20,194 nt of DNA from assembly GCA_003562655.1 (NCBI GenBank), contig PWUC01000056.1:1-20194 (forward strand), given 5' to 3'. Of this stretch, positions 6,681 through 15,229 are shown piece after piece. Positions within the stretch are counted from its first letter, which is position 1. The number at the start of each line of letters is the position of its first letter. The position numbers and the translations under genes are program-made. The notes beneath the pieces are model-generated. The model did no database searches. It was not told the DNA's origin and saw nothing but the letters and a program-made list of their open reading frames with translations. The DNA comes from Clostridia bacterium (GTDB lineage Bacteria; Bacillota_E; SLMV01; PUMD01).

Positions 6681-7513
6681 ATGCAGGTCACCAGCTCATC
6701 AATCTCAGTGATGCCCGCCGGCAGCTGAAATCCCATCTCCCTCAATCTGCTGGCCAGCTGGGTCACCGGGGGTATGTCCAGTCCGACTCTCTCCAGGTCG
6801 AAGTCCCCGGCAAAGATCTGTGCCGGGGGGCCGTCGGCGACCAGGTGGCCCTCATCAAGGACCAATATCCTGTCGGCCTGGGCCGCCTCTTCCATAAAGT
6901 GAGATATCCACACCACGGCGAGACCGCGCGCCCGGCACAGACGCCTCGTCGTCATCATCACGTCGCGGCGCCCTCCCGGATCCAGCATCGACGTGGCCTC
7001 ATCCATCACCAGACAGTCGGGCTCCATCGCCAGGACGGCGGCAATTGCCACCCTCTGTTTCTGCCCCCCCGAAAGATTGTGCGGTTCGCTCCGACGCTGC
7101 CGCTCCATGTCGACCTCGGCCAGCATCGCGGATACCTTTGCTCCCATGCCCTCGGTGGGAACACCCAGGTTCTCCAGCCCAAAGGCGATCTCCTCCTCAA
7201 CGGTGGTGCTGACCAGCTGGTTATCTGGGTTCTGAAACACCATCCCAACGGTGCGCCTTATCTCCCACCTGTACTCAGCATCATCGGTGGGCATACCCGC
7301 GACGCGCACCGCGCCCTCAGTGGGAAGCAAGAGAGCGTTCATCAGCTTCGCCAGCGTAGACTTGCCCGAACCGTTGGCCCCAACCACGGCGACGAACTCG
7401 CCCGGATATATGCTCAGGTCGACATCCCGAAGGGCGCGAACCTCACCTGAATCCCCGCGGCGATAAGAATATGCGACACCCCGCATCTCGATAAGCGGAG
7501 TCTCTTTCCTCAC
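6656..7513 (-). CDS. ecfA1: ECF transporter ATP-binding protein EcfA1
   Basis: 285 aa from GTG 7513, with GAGGAG 9 nt upstream. The frame is open to 7654, but that stretch overlaps rplQ and is not ABC-like. Numbered from the GTG, Walker A GANGSGKST is at 45-53, Q94 is in VFQNPDNQLV, the signature NLSGGQKQR is around 146-154, Walker B CLVMDE ends at E172, and the switch His is H205. The FQNPDNQ form is typical of EcfA1. Hydrolyses ATP with EcfA2 to power vitamin uptake. It begins 13 nt after rplQ with no terminator between, so it can be read through from the ribosomal genes. Confidence 0.95.
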   Translation of the reverse strand: MRKETPLIEMRGVAYSYRRGDSGEVRALRDVDLSIYPGEFVAVVGANGSGKSTLAKLMNALLLPTEGAVRVAGMPTDDAEYRWEIRRTVGMVFQNPDNQLVSTTVEEEIAFGLENLGVPTEGMGAKVSAMLAEVDMERQRRSEPHNLSGGQKQRVAIAAVLAMEPDCLVMDEATSMLDPGGRRDVMMTTRRLCRARGLAVVWISHFMEEAAQADRILVLDEGHLVADGPPAQIFAGDFDLERVGLDIPPVTQLASRLREMGFQLPAGITEIDELVTCICRLHFMT

Positions 7514-7526
7514 CTCACAACGCTCC

Positions 7527-7865
7527 TCAAACCAGCTCGAATATGACCATTGGGGCCCCGTCGCCCCTGCGCGGTGCCTTCTTGATGATGCGAGTGTATC
7601 CACCCGGACGATCATCATAGCGGGGTCCCAGCACTTCGCAAACCTTCTTGGCAACGGCCCGGTCGGTCAGATACCCGGCAACCTGCCGCCGGGCGTGCAG
7701 ATCACCTCTCTTGCCGATCGTGATCATCTTCTCCACAATCGGCTGAGCAGCCTCCGCCCGGGCAGCCGTGGTCTCCACACGTTCATGTTCAAGAATAGAT
7801 GTAACCAGCCCACGCAGCAGGGCGCGGCGCTGGTCAATGGGTCGATTCAGCTTCTTCGGCCGCAA
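7527..7865 (-). CDS. rplQ: 50S ribosomal protein L17
   Basis: 112 aa, usual length for bL17. It begins MRPKKLNRPIDQRRALLRGL, the family's standard start. The start codon is TTG, with AGAGG 7 nt upstream, and no nearby ATG or GTG gives a better fit. It follows rpoA by 25 nt, the conserved order. The protein binds 23S rRNA near the exit tunnel opening. Confidence 0.97.
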   Translation of the reverse strand: MRPKKLNRPIDQRRALLRGLVTSILEHERVETTAARAEAAQPIVEKMITIGKRGDLHARRQVAGYLTDRAVAKKVCEVLGPRYDDRPGGYTRIIKKAPRRGDGAPMVIFELV

Positions 7866-7890
7866 TTTGAAACCTCTCCCCTCAACCGCT

Positions 7891-8841
7891 TCACTCGGAG
7901 ACCGCCATCAACTCCAGACCGTGTTCGCCGAGCTTACCCACTACTTCCTCGAGGGACTTCTCTCCCAGGTTCCGTATCTTGAGCATCTCATCTGGAGAAT
8001 AGGAGATCAACTCGGCGATGGTATCGATCCCCGCCCGCTTCAGGCAGTTGAAGGAACGCACGGAGAGACCGAGCTCCTCAATGCTCTTGCTGAGCAGCTT
8101 GTTCTTCTCCTCCTCCTCTGGCTCGACCATGATCTCAGGATCCTCCTGGGGTTGCTCCGTCAGGCTCACGAAGAGGTCCAGGTGTTCCTTCACGATCCTT
8201 GAGGCAAGGCTGATCGCCTCGGCAGCCGTGATGCTGCCGTCTGTCCTGACATCCAGTATGAGGCGGTCGTAGTCGGTGACCTGTCCGACCCGCGTATTCT
8301 CAACACTGAAGTTGACCCGCCTAACCGGACTGAACATCGAATCCACCGCGATCAGTCCAATGGGCTGCCCCTCTTCCTTGTTTTCGGCGGCCGGGACATA
8401 ACCGCGTCCCTGTTTGACGATCATCTCCATGTACATACGAGCCCCGGAGTTCAGATGAACGACGGGCAGTTCTGGATTCAGAAGCTCAACGTCAGCCGGC
8501 ACCCTGCTATCACCGGCACGAACGGTTCCCTCGCCCTCAGCCTCAAGAATCAGCGTCTGAGGTTCAGGAGAATGGCACCTCAGGACCAGTTCCTTCACAT
8601 TCAGAATGATCTCGCTGACATCCTCGACGGCGCCCGGCACCGTATCAAACTGATGTTTGACCCCATCGATCTGCAGCGCGGTCACTGCAGCCCCGGGGAT
8701 CGAGGAGAGAAGCACCCTTCGCAGTGAATTGCCCAGGGTCATCCCATAACCTCGCTCCAGAGGCTCAACGACAAAGGTTTGATGAAAGTTATCAGCTCCA
8801 GCATCCTCACATCTTATGGTGGGCTTTTCAATTTCCAGCAT
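7891..8841 (-). CDS. rpoA: DNA-directed RNA polymerase subunit alpha
   Basis: 316 aa, normal length. The N-terminal domain carries the dimerisation segment GYGMTLGNSLRRVLLSSIPG and the YVPAAENK-type region. An acidic linker EPEEEEK follows near residue 240. The C-terminal domain has SVRSFNCLKRAGI, whose Arg corresponds to E. coli R265 for UP-element contact, and KIRNLGEKSLEEV. ATG at 8841. The ribosome site is unusual: instead of AGGAGG there is a run of seven G (8850-8856) 8 nt upstream. Located between rpsD and rplQ as usual. Confidence 0.98.
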   Translation of the reverse strand: MLEIEKPTIRCEDAGADNFHQTFVVEPLERGYGMTLGNSLRRVLLSSIPGAAVTALQIDGVKHQFDTVPGAVEDVSEIILNVKELVLRCHSPEPQTLILEAEGEGTVRAGDSRVPADVELLNPELPVVHLNSGARMYMEMIVKQGRGYVPAAENKEEGQPIGLIAVDSMFSPVRRVNFSVENTRVGQVTDYDRLILDVRTDGSITAAEAISLASRIVKEHLDLFVSLTEQPQEDPEIMVEPEEEEKNKLLSKSIEELGLSVRSFNCLKRAGIDTIAELISYSPDEMLKIRNLGEKSLEEVVGKLGEHGLELMAVSE

Positions 8842-8882
8842 CCACTCTGCCCCCCCGAAGTAACCGAATTACGCTACAGGTG

Positions 8883-9515
8883 TTAACGCGAATACATCTC
8901 GACGATCAGGTGTTCCTGGATGGGCACATCCGTCTCTTCGCGCTCCGGCATGCGGAGAATCGTCCCCCGTCTGCGCTCCCAGTCGACACTGAGCCAACCA
9001 GGAACGGCCCTGCCGGCAGCCATCTCGTGCAGCTCCTGGAGCCGCAGCATATTCGCCGAACCCGACTTGACCTCGATCACATCGCCCTCGGACACGATGA
9101 ATGAAGCGATATCGGTCTTGCGACCGTTCACCATGAAGTGGCCGTGGTTGACCATCTGCCGGGCCTCGGGGCGAGAGCCGGCAAAGCCCATGCGAAACAC
9201 AACGTTGTCCAGCCGTCTCTCCAACAGCTGCAGCAGCAGCTCTCCGGTGACCCCCTTCTTCCTGGCTGCCGCGTCGTAGTAACGCTGAAACTGCCTTTCC
9301 AGCACCCCGTACATCCGACGTACCTTCTGTTTCTCCCGCAACTGCAACCCGTATTCGCTCTGGCTGCGCCGCCGCCGTCCCCTTCCATGCTCTCCCGGAG
9401 GAACCCCTCGCCGTTCAACAGCACACTTGTCTGTGTAGCAGCGGTCTCCCTTGAGGAAGAGCTTTTCACCCTCACGCCGGCACAACCTGCATACAGGTCC
9501 CGTGTATCTTGCCAC
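8883..9515 (-). CDS. rpsD: 30S ribosomal protein S4, zinc-binding form
   Basis: 210 aa. Four N-terminal cysteines (C9, C12, C26, C31) form the C+ zinc site. The S4 RNA-binding domain begins at [19 protein letters not shown]. The start is GTG, with GGAGG 8 nt upstream. uS4 nucleates 30S assembly on the 16S 5' domain and in several bacteria represses its own operon; no such target was identified here. It lies between rpsK and rpoA, with gaps of 39 and 41 nt. Confidence 0.98.
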   Translation of the reverse strand: MARYTGPVCRLCRREGEKLFLKGDRCYTDKCAVERRGVPPGEHGRGRRRRSQSEYGLQLREKQKVRRMYGVLERQFQRYYDAAARKKGVTGELLLQLLERRLDNVVFRMGFAGSRPEARQMVNHGHFMVNGRKTDIASFIVSEGDVIEVKSGSANMLRLQELHEMAAGRAVPGWLSVDWERRRGTILRMPEREETDVPIQEHLIVEMYSR

Positions 9516-9554
9516 GTCTTCTACCTCCTCCGTATACTGTTGCGTGTCACGCCC

Positions 9555-9947
9555 TCAGCGTCGCCGCTTTGGGGGGCGGCACCCGTTGTGTGGTATCGGA
9601 GTCATGTCCTGTATCATGCTGATCTCCAGGCCTGCTCCCTGAAGCGAGCGGATCGCGGCCTCACGCCCCGATCCCGGACCCTTCACAAACACGGAAATCT
9701 CTCTCAACCCGTGAACCATCGCATCGCGAGCTGCCTTTTCAGCTGCCAGCCCGGCAGCGTAGGGAGTGCCCTTTCGGGAGCCCTTGAACCCGACCGTCCC
9801 TGAACTTCCCCAGGCAAGGGCGTTGCCCCCCTCGTCGGTAATGGTGATGATGGTATTATTGAACGTGGAGCGAATGTACGCTCGGCCCTTTTCCACGTTC
9901 TTGCGAACGCGTCGCGGACGTCTGGCCCGCGCCTTTCGGCGTGCCAT
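9555..9947 (-). CDS. rpsK: 30S ribosomal protein S11
   Basis: 130 aa from ATG 9947 ([18 protein letters not shown]). A GTG at 9953 is in frame but sits directly against GGAGG, while the ATG has it 6 nt upstream. Conserved segments [29 protein letters not shown] and the C-terminal [17 protein letters not shown] are clear. uS11 sits on the 30S platform near the mRNA exit, where the Shine-Dalgarno helix lies. Confidence 0.98.
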   Translation of the reverse strand: MARRKARARRPRRVRKNVEKGRAYIRSTFNNTIITITDEGGNALAWGSSGTVGFKGSRKGTPYAAGLAAEKAARDAMVHGLREISVFVKGPGSGREAAIRSLQGAGLEISMIQDMTPIPHNGCRPPKRRR

Positions 9948-9974
9948 TTTCACCCTCCTCCTCTGTGGGGTTCC

Positions 9975-10343
9975 CTAACCCCTCCGTCTGCCGACCCTGC
10001 GGGTGGGACCCTTGCGCGTACGAGCGTTGGTCTTGGTCCGCTGCCCCCTAACGGGCATACCCCGCCGGTGTCGTATTCCCCGGTAGCAACCGATATCCAT
10101 CAGACGCCTGATGTTCTCCTGATTTTCTCGCCGGAGCTCACCCTCGACCATAATCCTGTCATCTATGATCCGGCGGAGCTTACTGACTTCCGCCTCGGCG
10201 AGATCGCGCACCCTGGTGTCCTCGTCGATGCCCGCCTCTTTCACGATGCTGCCTGCCAGGGACATACCGATGCCATAAATTCTCGTCAGCGCAACGACAA
10301 TGCGCTTTTCTCTGGGCAGATCGACTCCAGATATCCTGGCCAC
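9975..10343 (-). CDS. rpsM: 30S ribosomal protein S13
   Basis: 122 aa, GTG start, with GGGAGGTGA 6 nt upstream. Begins [20 protein letters not shown] and contains [20 protein letters not shown], followed by a basic tail; all are uS13 hallmarks. The protein contacts the P-site tRNA and forms bridges to the 50S subunit. Standard position after rpmJ, with a 19-nt gap. Confidence 0.98.
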   Translation of the reverse strand: MARISGVDLPREKRIVVALTRIYGIGMSLAGSIVKEAGIDEDTRVRDLAEAEVSKLRRIIDDRIMVEGELRRENQENIRRLMDIGCYRGIRHRRGMPVRGQRTKTNARTRKGPTRRVGRRRG

Positions 10344-10362
10344 AGATTCTCACCTCCCCCTG

Positions 10363-10476
10363 TCATCCCTGTCGCTGCTTGTGTTTGGGGTTCTCGCAAA
10401 TAATCATCAAGCGACCCCGTCTTCGCACAACCTTGCACTTGTCGCAAATCTTCTTAACCGATGCTCGGACCTTCAT
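10363..10476 (-). CDS. rpmJ: 50S ribosomal protein L36, zinc-binding form
   Basis: A 37-aa gene found by translating the gap between rpsM and infA. It reads [20 protein letters not shown] and ends KHKQRQG, the bL36 pattern. The zinc ligands are C11, C14, C27 and H32 (C+ form). ATG at 10476 has GAGGAGG 11 nt upstream; stop TGA at 10363. Located between infA and rpsM as in most bacteria. It organises 23S rRNA near the GTPase-associated region. Confidence 0.98.
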   Translation of the reverse strand: MKVRASVKKICDKCKVVRRRGRLMIICENPKHKQRQG

Positions 10477-10503
10477 ACTACTCCGAACCTCCTCGTGCGC
10501 CAA

Positions 10504-10725
10504 TTAGGACCGATGACGCCAGGTTATCCTCCCCCGGGTCAAGTCATAAGGTGATAATTCCACTGTCACGCGATCACCGGGCAGGATGCGAATGTAGCTC
10601 ATGCGAATCTTGCCCGAAATGTGAGCAAGTATCTTGTGCCCGTTCTCCAGTTCAACGCGAAACATACCGCCCGGTAGGGGCTCGACAATCGTGCCCTCGA
10701 CCTCTATTGCATCTTTTTTGCTCAT
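10504..10725 (-). CDS. infA: Translation initiation factor IF-1
   Basis: 73 aa, a single S1/OB-fold domain: [20 protein letters not shown], then the conserved [20 protein letters not shown] and [21 protein letters not shown]-1 occupies the 30S A site during initiation. The ATG is 4 nt after the stop of the KOW protein gene, with GGTGA overlapping that stop, so the two are probably coupled. Confidence 0.98.
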   Translation of the reverse strand: MSKKDAIEVEGTIVEPLPGGMFRVELENGHKILAHISGKIRMSYIRILPGDRVTVELSPYDLTRGRITWRHRS

Positions 10726-10729
10726 CTAA

Positions 10730-11074
10730 TCACCCGGCTTCCTCTTCGAGGAAGGGCATCATATCTGCGATCAGTGTTCGGTGCTCTCGCGATGAACATC
10801 CCTCCCCGGTGATGTATTCTCCCAACTCTATCAGGATTTCTGAATCTGCGGCCCGGCCGACGCGCAACCGTGAGACCAGTGCCGCCCTTTGCGGTCTTCC
10901 CACTCTCCTGACATGCCTCGCATTCTTGAGCTTGGGCCGTCGCAGGGTTCTTACTTCGCCATCAGCAAGGGAGACGCGGCCGACTGTGTCCACATCCACC
11001 ACAACATAGTGACAGTCGCGATCACGCCCGGCTGTCGATCGCACAACATCGCCAACTTCCAGCTTCGAGCTCAC
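10730..11074 (-). CDS. KOW-domain RNA-binding protein, L14e-like
   Basis: 114 aa from GTG 11074, which has GGAGG 7 nt upstream; a GTG at 11080 is only 1 nt from it. Residues about 4-55 (LEVGDVVRSTAGRDRDCHYV through RRPKLKNARHV) resemble the KOW domain of archaeal/eukaryotic ribosomal protein L14e, as found in Bacillota proteins at this locus (B. subtilis YbzG-like). The rest (about 56-114) is not recognisable and ends acidic (FLEEEAG). Its position between map and infA suggests a role with the ribosome or rRNA. The exact function is unknown. Confidence 0.8.
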   Translation of the reverse strand: MSSKLEVGDVVRSTAGRDRDCHYVVVDVDTVGRVSLADGEVRTLRRPKLKNARHVRRVGRPQRAALVSRLRVGRAADSEILIELGEYITGEGCSSREHRTLIADMMPFLEEEAG

Positions 11075-11092
11075 GATCACACCTCCCTAGTA

Positions 11093-11872
11093 TCAACCGG
11101 TAGGTGGCACTTTATTCCTTGCACACTCCCTGGCGGTCAGAATCTTCCATCCCTCTTCAGTCACTGCAACCGTGTGTTCAAAGTGAACGGAGAGTCCACC
11201 GTCCGCAGTGTACACCGTCCATCCGTCATCGGCCGTCGCCACCCGGTAATCCCCCTCGTTCAACATCGGTTCGATAGCCAGGACCATTCCCGCCCGAAGC
11301 CGGGGCCCGCGTCCCGGAGGACCATAGTTGGGGACCTGCGGATCCTCGTGCATGTCGCGGCCTATCCCATGTCCTGCATAGTCCCGCACCACGGAATAAT
11401 CCAGGGACTCGGCATAGGTCTGGATGGCCCAGGAGATATCGCTGAGATGATTTCCCGGTTCTGCGTGCTCGATGCCCGCCTGCAGAGCGTTCTCGCCCGC
11501 CTCGAGCAGCCGCCTTGCCCGTCGGTCCACACCGCCTATGGCCACGCTGGTGGCAGTATCTCCATGATACCCCCTCAGGATCGCCCCCACATCCACGCTG
11601 AGTATGTCCCCCTCCTGGAGCTTTCGTGGCCCGGGAATGCCGTGAACTACCTCGCCATTGATGCTCGCACAGATGCTGCCAGGGAACCCCCTGTAACCCT
11701 TGAAAGAAGGGCTGCCTCCAAACGAGACGATGTACTTTTCTGCCAGGGCGTCGAGTTCGCCGGTGGTGACACCGGGTGCGGCGCTGGACACCACCAGGTC
11801 CAGGGCATTGGCCGCCAGCTGCCCGGCCTCGGCCATCCTCTCGATCTCACGCTCTGACTTGATGATGATCAC
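11093..11872 (-). CDS. map: Methionine aminopeptidase, type I
   Basis: 259 aa from GTG 11872 (MIIIKSEREIERMAEAG), with GGAGG 7 nt upstream. A TTG at 11878 is in frame but only 1 nt from it. All five metal ligands are seen: D94 and D105 (SVDVG, HGDTA), H168 (GHGIGRDMHE), E201 (AIEPM) and E232 (FEHTV). H77 is the conserved substrate-contacting histidine. Removes the N-terminal Met from nascent proteins. No zinc-finger N-terminal extension is present. It lies between adk and the KOW gene, as is usual in Bacillota. Confidence 0.98.
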   Translation of the reverse strand: MIIIKSEREIERMAEAGQLAANALDLVVSSAAPGVTTGELDALAEKYIVSFGGSPSFKGYRGFPGSICASINGEVVHGIPGPRKLQEGDILSVDVGAILRGYHGDTATSVAIGGVDRRARRLLEAGENALQAGIEHAEPGNHLSDISWAIQTYAESLDYSVVRDYAGHGIGRDMHEDPQVPNYGPPGRGPRLRAGMVLAIEPMLNEGDYRVATADDGWTVYTADGGLSVHFEHTVAVTEEGWKILTARECARNKVPPTG

Positions 11873-11896
11873 GGTCAATCCTCCCCCGGATCTCCG

Positions 11897-12538
11897 TCAC
11901 AAAATAGCACTCAGAACCCTTTCATGGACCTGCTCAACTGTCCCGGTGCCGTCGACCGTCACGAGAAGACCGGCCTTGAGGTAGTGCTCCACCAGGGGCT
12001 CACTCTGGCGCCGGTAGACCTGAAGTCGCTGCCTCACAGTGGACTCCGTGTCGTCCTCTCGCTGCACCAGATCCTTCCCACACCGGTCACATGTCCCCAG
12101 AGCGCGGGGCGGATTGAAGACCAGGTGATATGTCTCCCCGCACTTTGGACACACCCGACGTCCTGTCAATCGCCGGATCAACTCGCCTTCAGCAACCTCA
12201 AGATTCAACACCAGGTCCAGGTTTCTGTCCGTATCGGCGAGCATCGCATGGAGGCTCTTCGCCTGGCTCGGTGTGCGGGGAAACCCATCCACGACAAATC
12301 CCCTGCGTGTATCCGAAGCCTGCAGCCGATCGCGGGTGATGCCGATGACGACATCGTCGGGTACCAGATCGCCCCGTTCCATGTACTCAGCGGCGGTGCG
12401 TCCCAGATCGGTGCCGTCGCTGACCGCTCCACGAAGCATGTCGCCGGTGGAGATGTGCGGAACATTATGTGCCCTCGCAAGGAGTGCAGCCTGTGTTCCC
12501 TTTCCTGCCCCGGGAGGGCCCAACATCACCAGGTGCAT
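11897..12538 (-). CDS. adk: Adenylate kinase, zinc-lid form
   Basis: 213 aa from ATG 12538 (MHLVMLGPPGAGKGTQA), with GGAGG 9 nt upstream. The longer frame to 12574 overlaps secY and adds nothing family-like. P-loop GPPGAGKGT is at 7-15 and DGFPRT at 84-89. The long lid has a four-cysteine zinc site C130, C133, C150, C153 (CPKC...CDRC), as in Gram-positive enzymes. Catalyses AMP + ATP = 2 ADP in the cytosol. Follows secY by 16 nt. Confidence 0.98.
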   Translation of the reverse strand: MHLVMLGPPGAGKGTQAALLARAHNVPHISTGDMLRGAVSDGTDLGRTAAEYMERGDLVPDDVVIGITRDRLQASDTRRGFVVDGFPRTPSQAKSLHAMLADTDRNLDLVLNLEVAEGELIRRLTGRRVCPKCGETYHLVFNPPRALGTCDRCGKDLVQREDDTESTVRQRLQVYRRQSEPLVEHYLKAGLLVTVDGTGTVEQVHERVLSAIL

Positions 12539-12554
12539 CGAACAGATCCTCCTC

Positions 12555-13823
12555 CTAACGCATAAACCCTTCATACTGGCGCATCAGCAGCTGAGCCTCG
12601 ATCTGTTTCATGGTTTCAAGGGCAACGCCCACCACGATCAGAAGGGCTGTGCCGCCGAAGAATATGCCCGGCACCCCGGTCAGTGGGCCGAAGAAGTTCG
12701 GAAACACGGCTATGGTGGCCAGGAAAATCGCCCCGGGCAGCGTGATGCGTACCAGAACCCTGTCGAGATACTCAGCCGTGGCCCGGCCCGGCCTGCGTCC
12801 GGGAATGAAGCCTCCATACTTCCTGATGTTCTCCGCCACATCCTGCGGGTTAAAGGTGACCGCAGTGTAGAAGTAGGTGAAGAACACGATCAGGCCAAAA
12901 TACAGCACCGTGTGCAGTCCCGTGCCGTAGTCGAGACTCTGGGCCAGTGACTGGGCCCAGGGCGCCGGTATGAACTGGGCGATGGTCGGTGGAAAGGCCA
13001 GCACACTCGATGCGAAAATTACGGGGATCACTCCCGCCTGGTTTATCCGCATCGGTATGTGGGTGGACTGACCGCCATACATCTTCCTTCCGATCACCCG
13101 TTTCGAATACCGCACCGGAACTCGCCGCCTGCCCTCCTCGACGAAGACGACGCCTGCGATGACCAGAAGCCCCAGGACCACGAGCACAAACACGTTGACC
13201 GGACTCACGGTGCCTTCTCTGAGGTACACACCCAGATTGATGGCCCCCCCGGGCACTCTGGAAACAATCCCTCCGAAAATCAACAGCGAAATACCGTTGC
13301 CCACGCCATGATCCGTGATCTGCTCGCCCAGCCACATCAGAAAGATCGTACCGGCCGTCAGAGTGACGACCACGTTGACCATCCCGAAGGTGTCCGCCAC
13401 GGCCAGGGCGCCCGCACCCCGCATAAAAAAGGCCATTCCCACCGCCTGCACCATCGCCAGGACCACCGTACCGTATCGAGTCCACTGACTGATCTTGCGC
13501 CTGCCCTCTTCACCCTCCCTGGACCACTGCTCGAGGGTGGGGATGACCACCGTCAGAAGCTGCATGATGATCGACGCATTGATGTACGGGGTGATACTCA
13601 TGGCGAATATCGAAAATGAGCTGAAAGCACCACCAGAAAACATGTCCAGAAGCCCAAACAGCGAACCCCGCGCAAAGAGCTCCTCCAGAGCACTCGGATC
13701 GATCCCCGGGACGGGCACATGGGTACCCAGGCGGAACACCAGCAACATGTAAAAGGTGAACATTATGCGCCGGCGAAGATCCGGGACCCTGAAAGCGCGG
13801 CGCAACGTGTTGAGTATTCTCAC
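12555..13823 (-). CDS. secY: Protein translocase subunit SecY
   Basis: 422 aa with about ten membrane segments. Recognised motifs are GTHVPVPGID in the first loop, the SITPYINASIIMQLL segment, the cytoplasmic loop RYSKRVIGRKMYGGQSTHIP, and NPQDVAENIRKYGGFIPG. It is the channel of the Sec system, working with SecE, SecG and SecA. The GTG start directly abuts the TAG of rplO, and its ribosome site GAGGTGA lies inside the last rplO codons, so translation is coupled to L15. Confidence 0.98.
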   Translation of the reverse strand: MRILNTLRRAFRVPDLRRRIMFTFYMLLVFRLGTHVPVPGIDPSALEELFARGSLFGLLDMFSGGAFSSFSIFAMSITPYINASIIMQLLTVVIPTLEQWSREGEEGRRKISQWTRYGTVVLAMVQAVGMAFFMRGAGALAVADTFGMVNVVVTLTAGTIFLMWLGEQITDHGVGNGISLLIFGGIVSRVPGGAINLGVYLREGTVSPVNVFVLVVLGLLVIAGVVFVEEGRRRVPVRYSKRVIGRKMYGGQSTHIPMRINQAGVIPVIFASSVLAFPPTIAQFIPAPWAQSLAQSLDYGTGLHTVLYFGLIVFFTYFYTAVTFNPQDVAENIRKYGGFIPGRRPGRATAEYLDRVLVRITLPGAIFLATIAVFPNFFGPLTGVPGIFFGGTALLIVVGVALETMKQIEAQLLMRQYEGFMR

Positions 13824-14267
13824 CTAGATCACCTCGGCCCTGCCACCGGCTGCATCGATCTTCCTCCGCGCCGAGTCGGAGAACTTGTGAGCACGAACTG
13901 TCAGCGAGACTTCGAGCTCTCCTTGCCCGAGGATCTTGACGCCGTCCCTGACGTTCTTGACCAGACCCTCTTCCTCGAGCCGCTCCACGGTGATCTCCTC
14001 TCCCGGGGCAAACCGATTCAGATCGCCGACATTGACGATGCTGTATTCCAACCGGAAGGGATTGTTGAATCCGACCTTGGGCAGACGGCGGTACAGGGGC
14101 ATCTGGCCGCCCTCGAATCCGGGGCGCACGCCTCCCCCGGAACGCGAATTCTGACCGTTGGTGCCTCGTCCGCTGTTCTTACCCATGCCCGACCCGATGC
14201 CTCGCCCAACCCGCTTACGCGAGTGCCGGGACTTCCCCGGCGGCCGCAACCTGTGAAGCTTCGTCAT
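13824..14267 (-). CDS. rplO: 50S ribosomal protein L15
   Basis: 147 aa, usual length for uL15. The N-terminal [20 protein letters not shown] glycine/basic stretch and the [19 protein letters not shown] segment are diagnostic. ATG at 14267 has GGAGGTGA 6 nt upstream. Only 15 nt separate it from rpsE, where rpmD is normally found. A late-assembly protein of the 50S subunit. Confidence 0.98.
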   Translation of the reverse strand: MTKLHRLRPPGKSRHSRKRVGRGIGSGMGKNSGRGTNGQNSRSGGGVRPGFEGGQMPLYRRLPKVGFNNPFRLEYSIVNVGDLNRFAPGEEITVERLEEEGLVKNVRDGVKILGQGELEVSLTVRAHKFSDSARRKIDAAGGRAEVI

Positions 14268-14282
14268 AGCGTCTCACCTCCA

Positions 14283-14804
14283 TTACGAGTCTGATTCGAG
14301 CAGCTGCTCCACCGGGATACCTCTCAAACGGGCCACATCCCGCGGGCTCTTGAGGTTCTTGAGACCGTTCAGGGTGGCCTTGGCCACGTTCGTAGGGTTG
14401 TTCGAGCCCAGCGACTTGGTCAGTATATCACGTACACCTGCCAGTTCCAACACAGCCCTGGCAGGGCCTCCGGCGATGACTCCGGTACCCTCTGAGGCCG
14501 GTTTGAGCAGTACCCGGCTGGCCCCAAATTCACCGATGATCTCGTGGGGAATGGTGGTGCCGTTGCGGGGAACACTGATCAGGCCCTTCCTGGCCCGGTC
14601 CTTCCCCTTGTTTATGGCCGCCGGTATCTCCTGGGCCTTGCCCAGACCAACTCCGACGTGACCGTCGGAGTCACCCATGACCACGACAGTCGTGAAGTTA
14701 AAACGGCGTCCGCCCTTGACGACCTTTGCCACGCGGTTGATCGCAACCACGCGGTCCTCCAGGGCCTCCTCGCCGATTTGCTCAGCCAAAGCTCTCTTCC
14801 GCAT
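14283..14804 (-). CDS. rpsE: 30S ribosomal protein S5
   Basis: 173 aa. The S5 N-terminal domain begins [20 protein letters not shown] and continues [17 protein letters not shown]. The C-terminal domain has GIVAG-like [20 protein letters not shown] and [18 protein letters not shown] at 14804 has AAGGGAG 6 nt upstream. uS5 helps set decoding accuracy and mRNA entry. It precedes rplO directly because rpmD is missing. Confidence 0.98.
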   Translation of the reverse strand: MRKRALAEQIGEEALEDRVVAINRVAKVVKGGRRFNFTTVVVMGDSDGHVGVGLGKAQEIPAAINKGKDRARKGLISVPRNGTTIPHEIIGEFGASRVLLKPASEGTGVIAGGPARAVLELAGVRDILTKSLGSNNPTNVAKATLNGLKNLKSPRDVARLRGIPVEQLLESDS

Positions 14805-14828
14805 AGGACACTCCCTTCCGATGGGAAA

Positions 14829-15182
14829 TCAAAACTGCAAACCCTTCTCCCTGGCTCCGTCTGCCAGAGCTTTCACCTGACCGTGATACTTATATCCACT
14901 GCGGTCAAACACGACCTCGGTGACGCCGCACTGCCGGGCGCGCTCGGCCAACAGCTGGCCGACCCGCCTGGCCCGCTCAACACCGGTCTCGCCGCTCTCT
15001 GCAACGGGCCCGTCAATGCTCGAAGCGGCCGCAACTGTCAGGCCATTCAGGTCATCGATGACCTGGGCGTAGACATGCCTGCTGCTCCGGAACACGCTGA
15101 TCCGTGGTCGATCCGGCGTGCCGAAGACCTTCTTGCGTACCCTCATACGGCGCCGGCTGCGCCGGTCCGTTCTCGACTTCAT
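14829..15182 (-). CDS. rplR: 50S ribosomal protein L18
   Basis: 117 aa, normal for uL18. Contains [20 protein letters not shown] and the C-terminal [21 protein letters not shown] basic N-terminus (residues 1-18) binds 5S rRNA. ATG at 15182 has GGAGG 8 nt upstream. The 47-nt gap to rplF is among the longest in this run, but no promoter or hairpin stands out in it. Confidence 0.98.
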   Translation of the reverse strand: MKSRTDRRSRRRMRVRKKVFGTPDRPRISVFRSSRHVYAQVIDDLNGLTVAAASSIDGPVAESGETGVERARRVGQLLAERARQCGVTEVVFDRSGYKYHGQVKALADGAREKGLQF

Positions 15183-15229
15183 CTCTCAGGCCTCCTTCAC
15201 CGCAATCCCATAAAACGGGGCCCTGCTCA

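Noticed and set aside
7514..7654. N-terminal extension of EcfA1 into rplQ
   Set aside because: It overlaps L17 codons and is unlike ABC proteins; GTG 7513 has a proper ribosome site.
10889..11857. 322-codon plus-strand frame opposite map and the KOW gene
   Set aside because: Antisense shadow; map has all its metal ligands on the other strand, and this frame has no family features.
15183..15229. Possible regulatory element or small gene in the 47-nt rplF-rplR gap
   Set aside because: Only the rplR ribosome site could be supported; no -10/-35 pair, hairpin or start-stop frame stood out.
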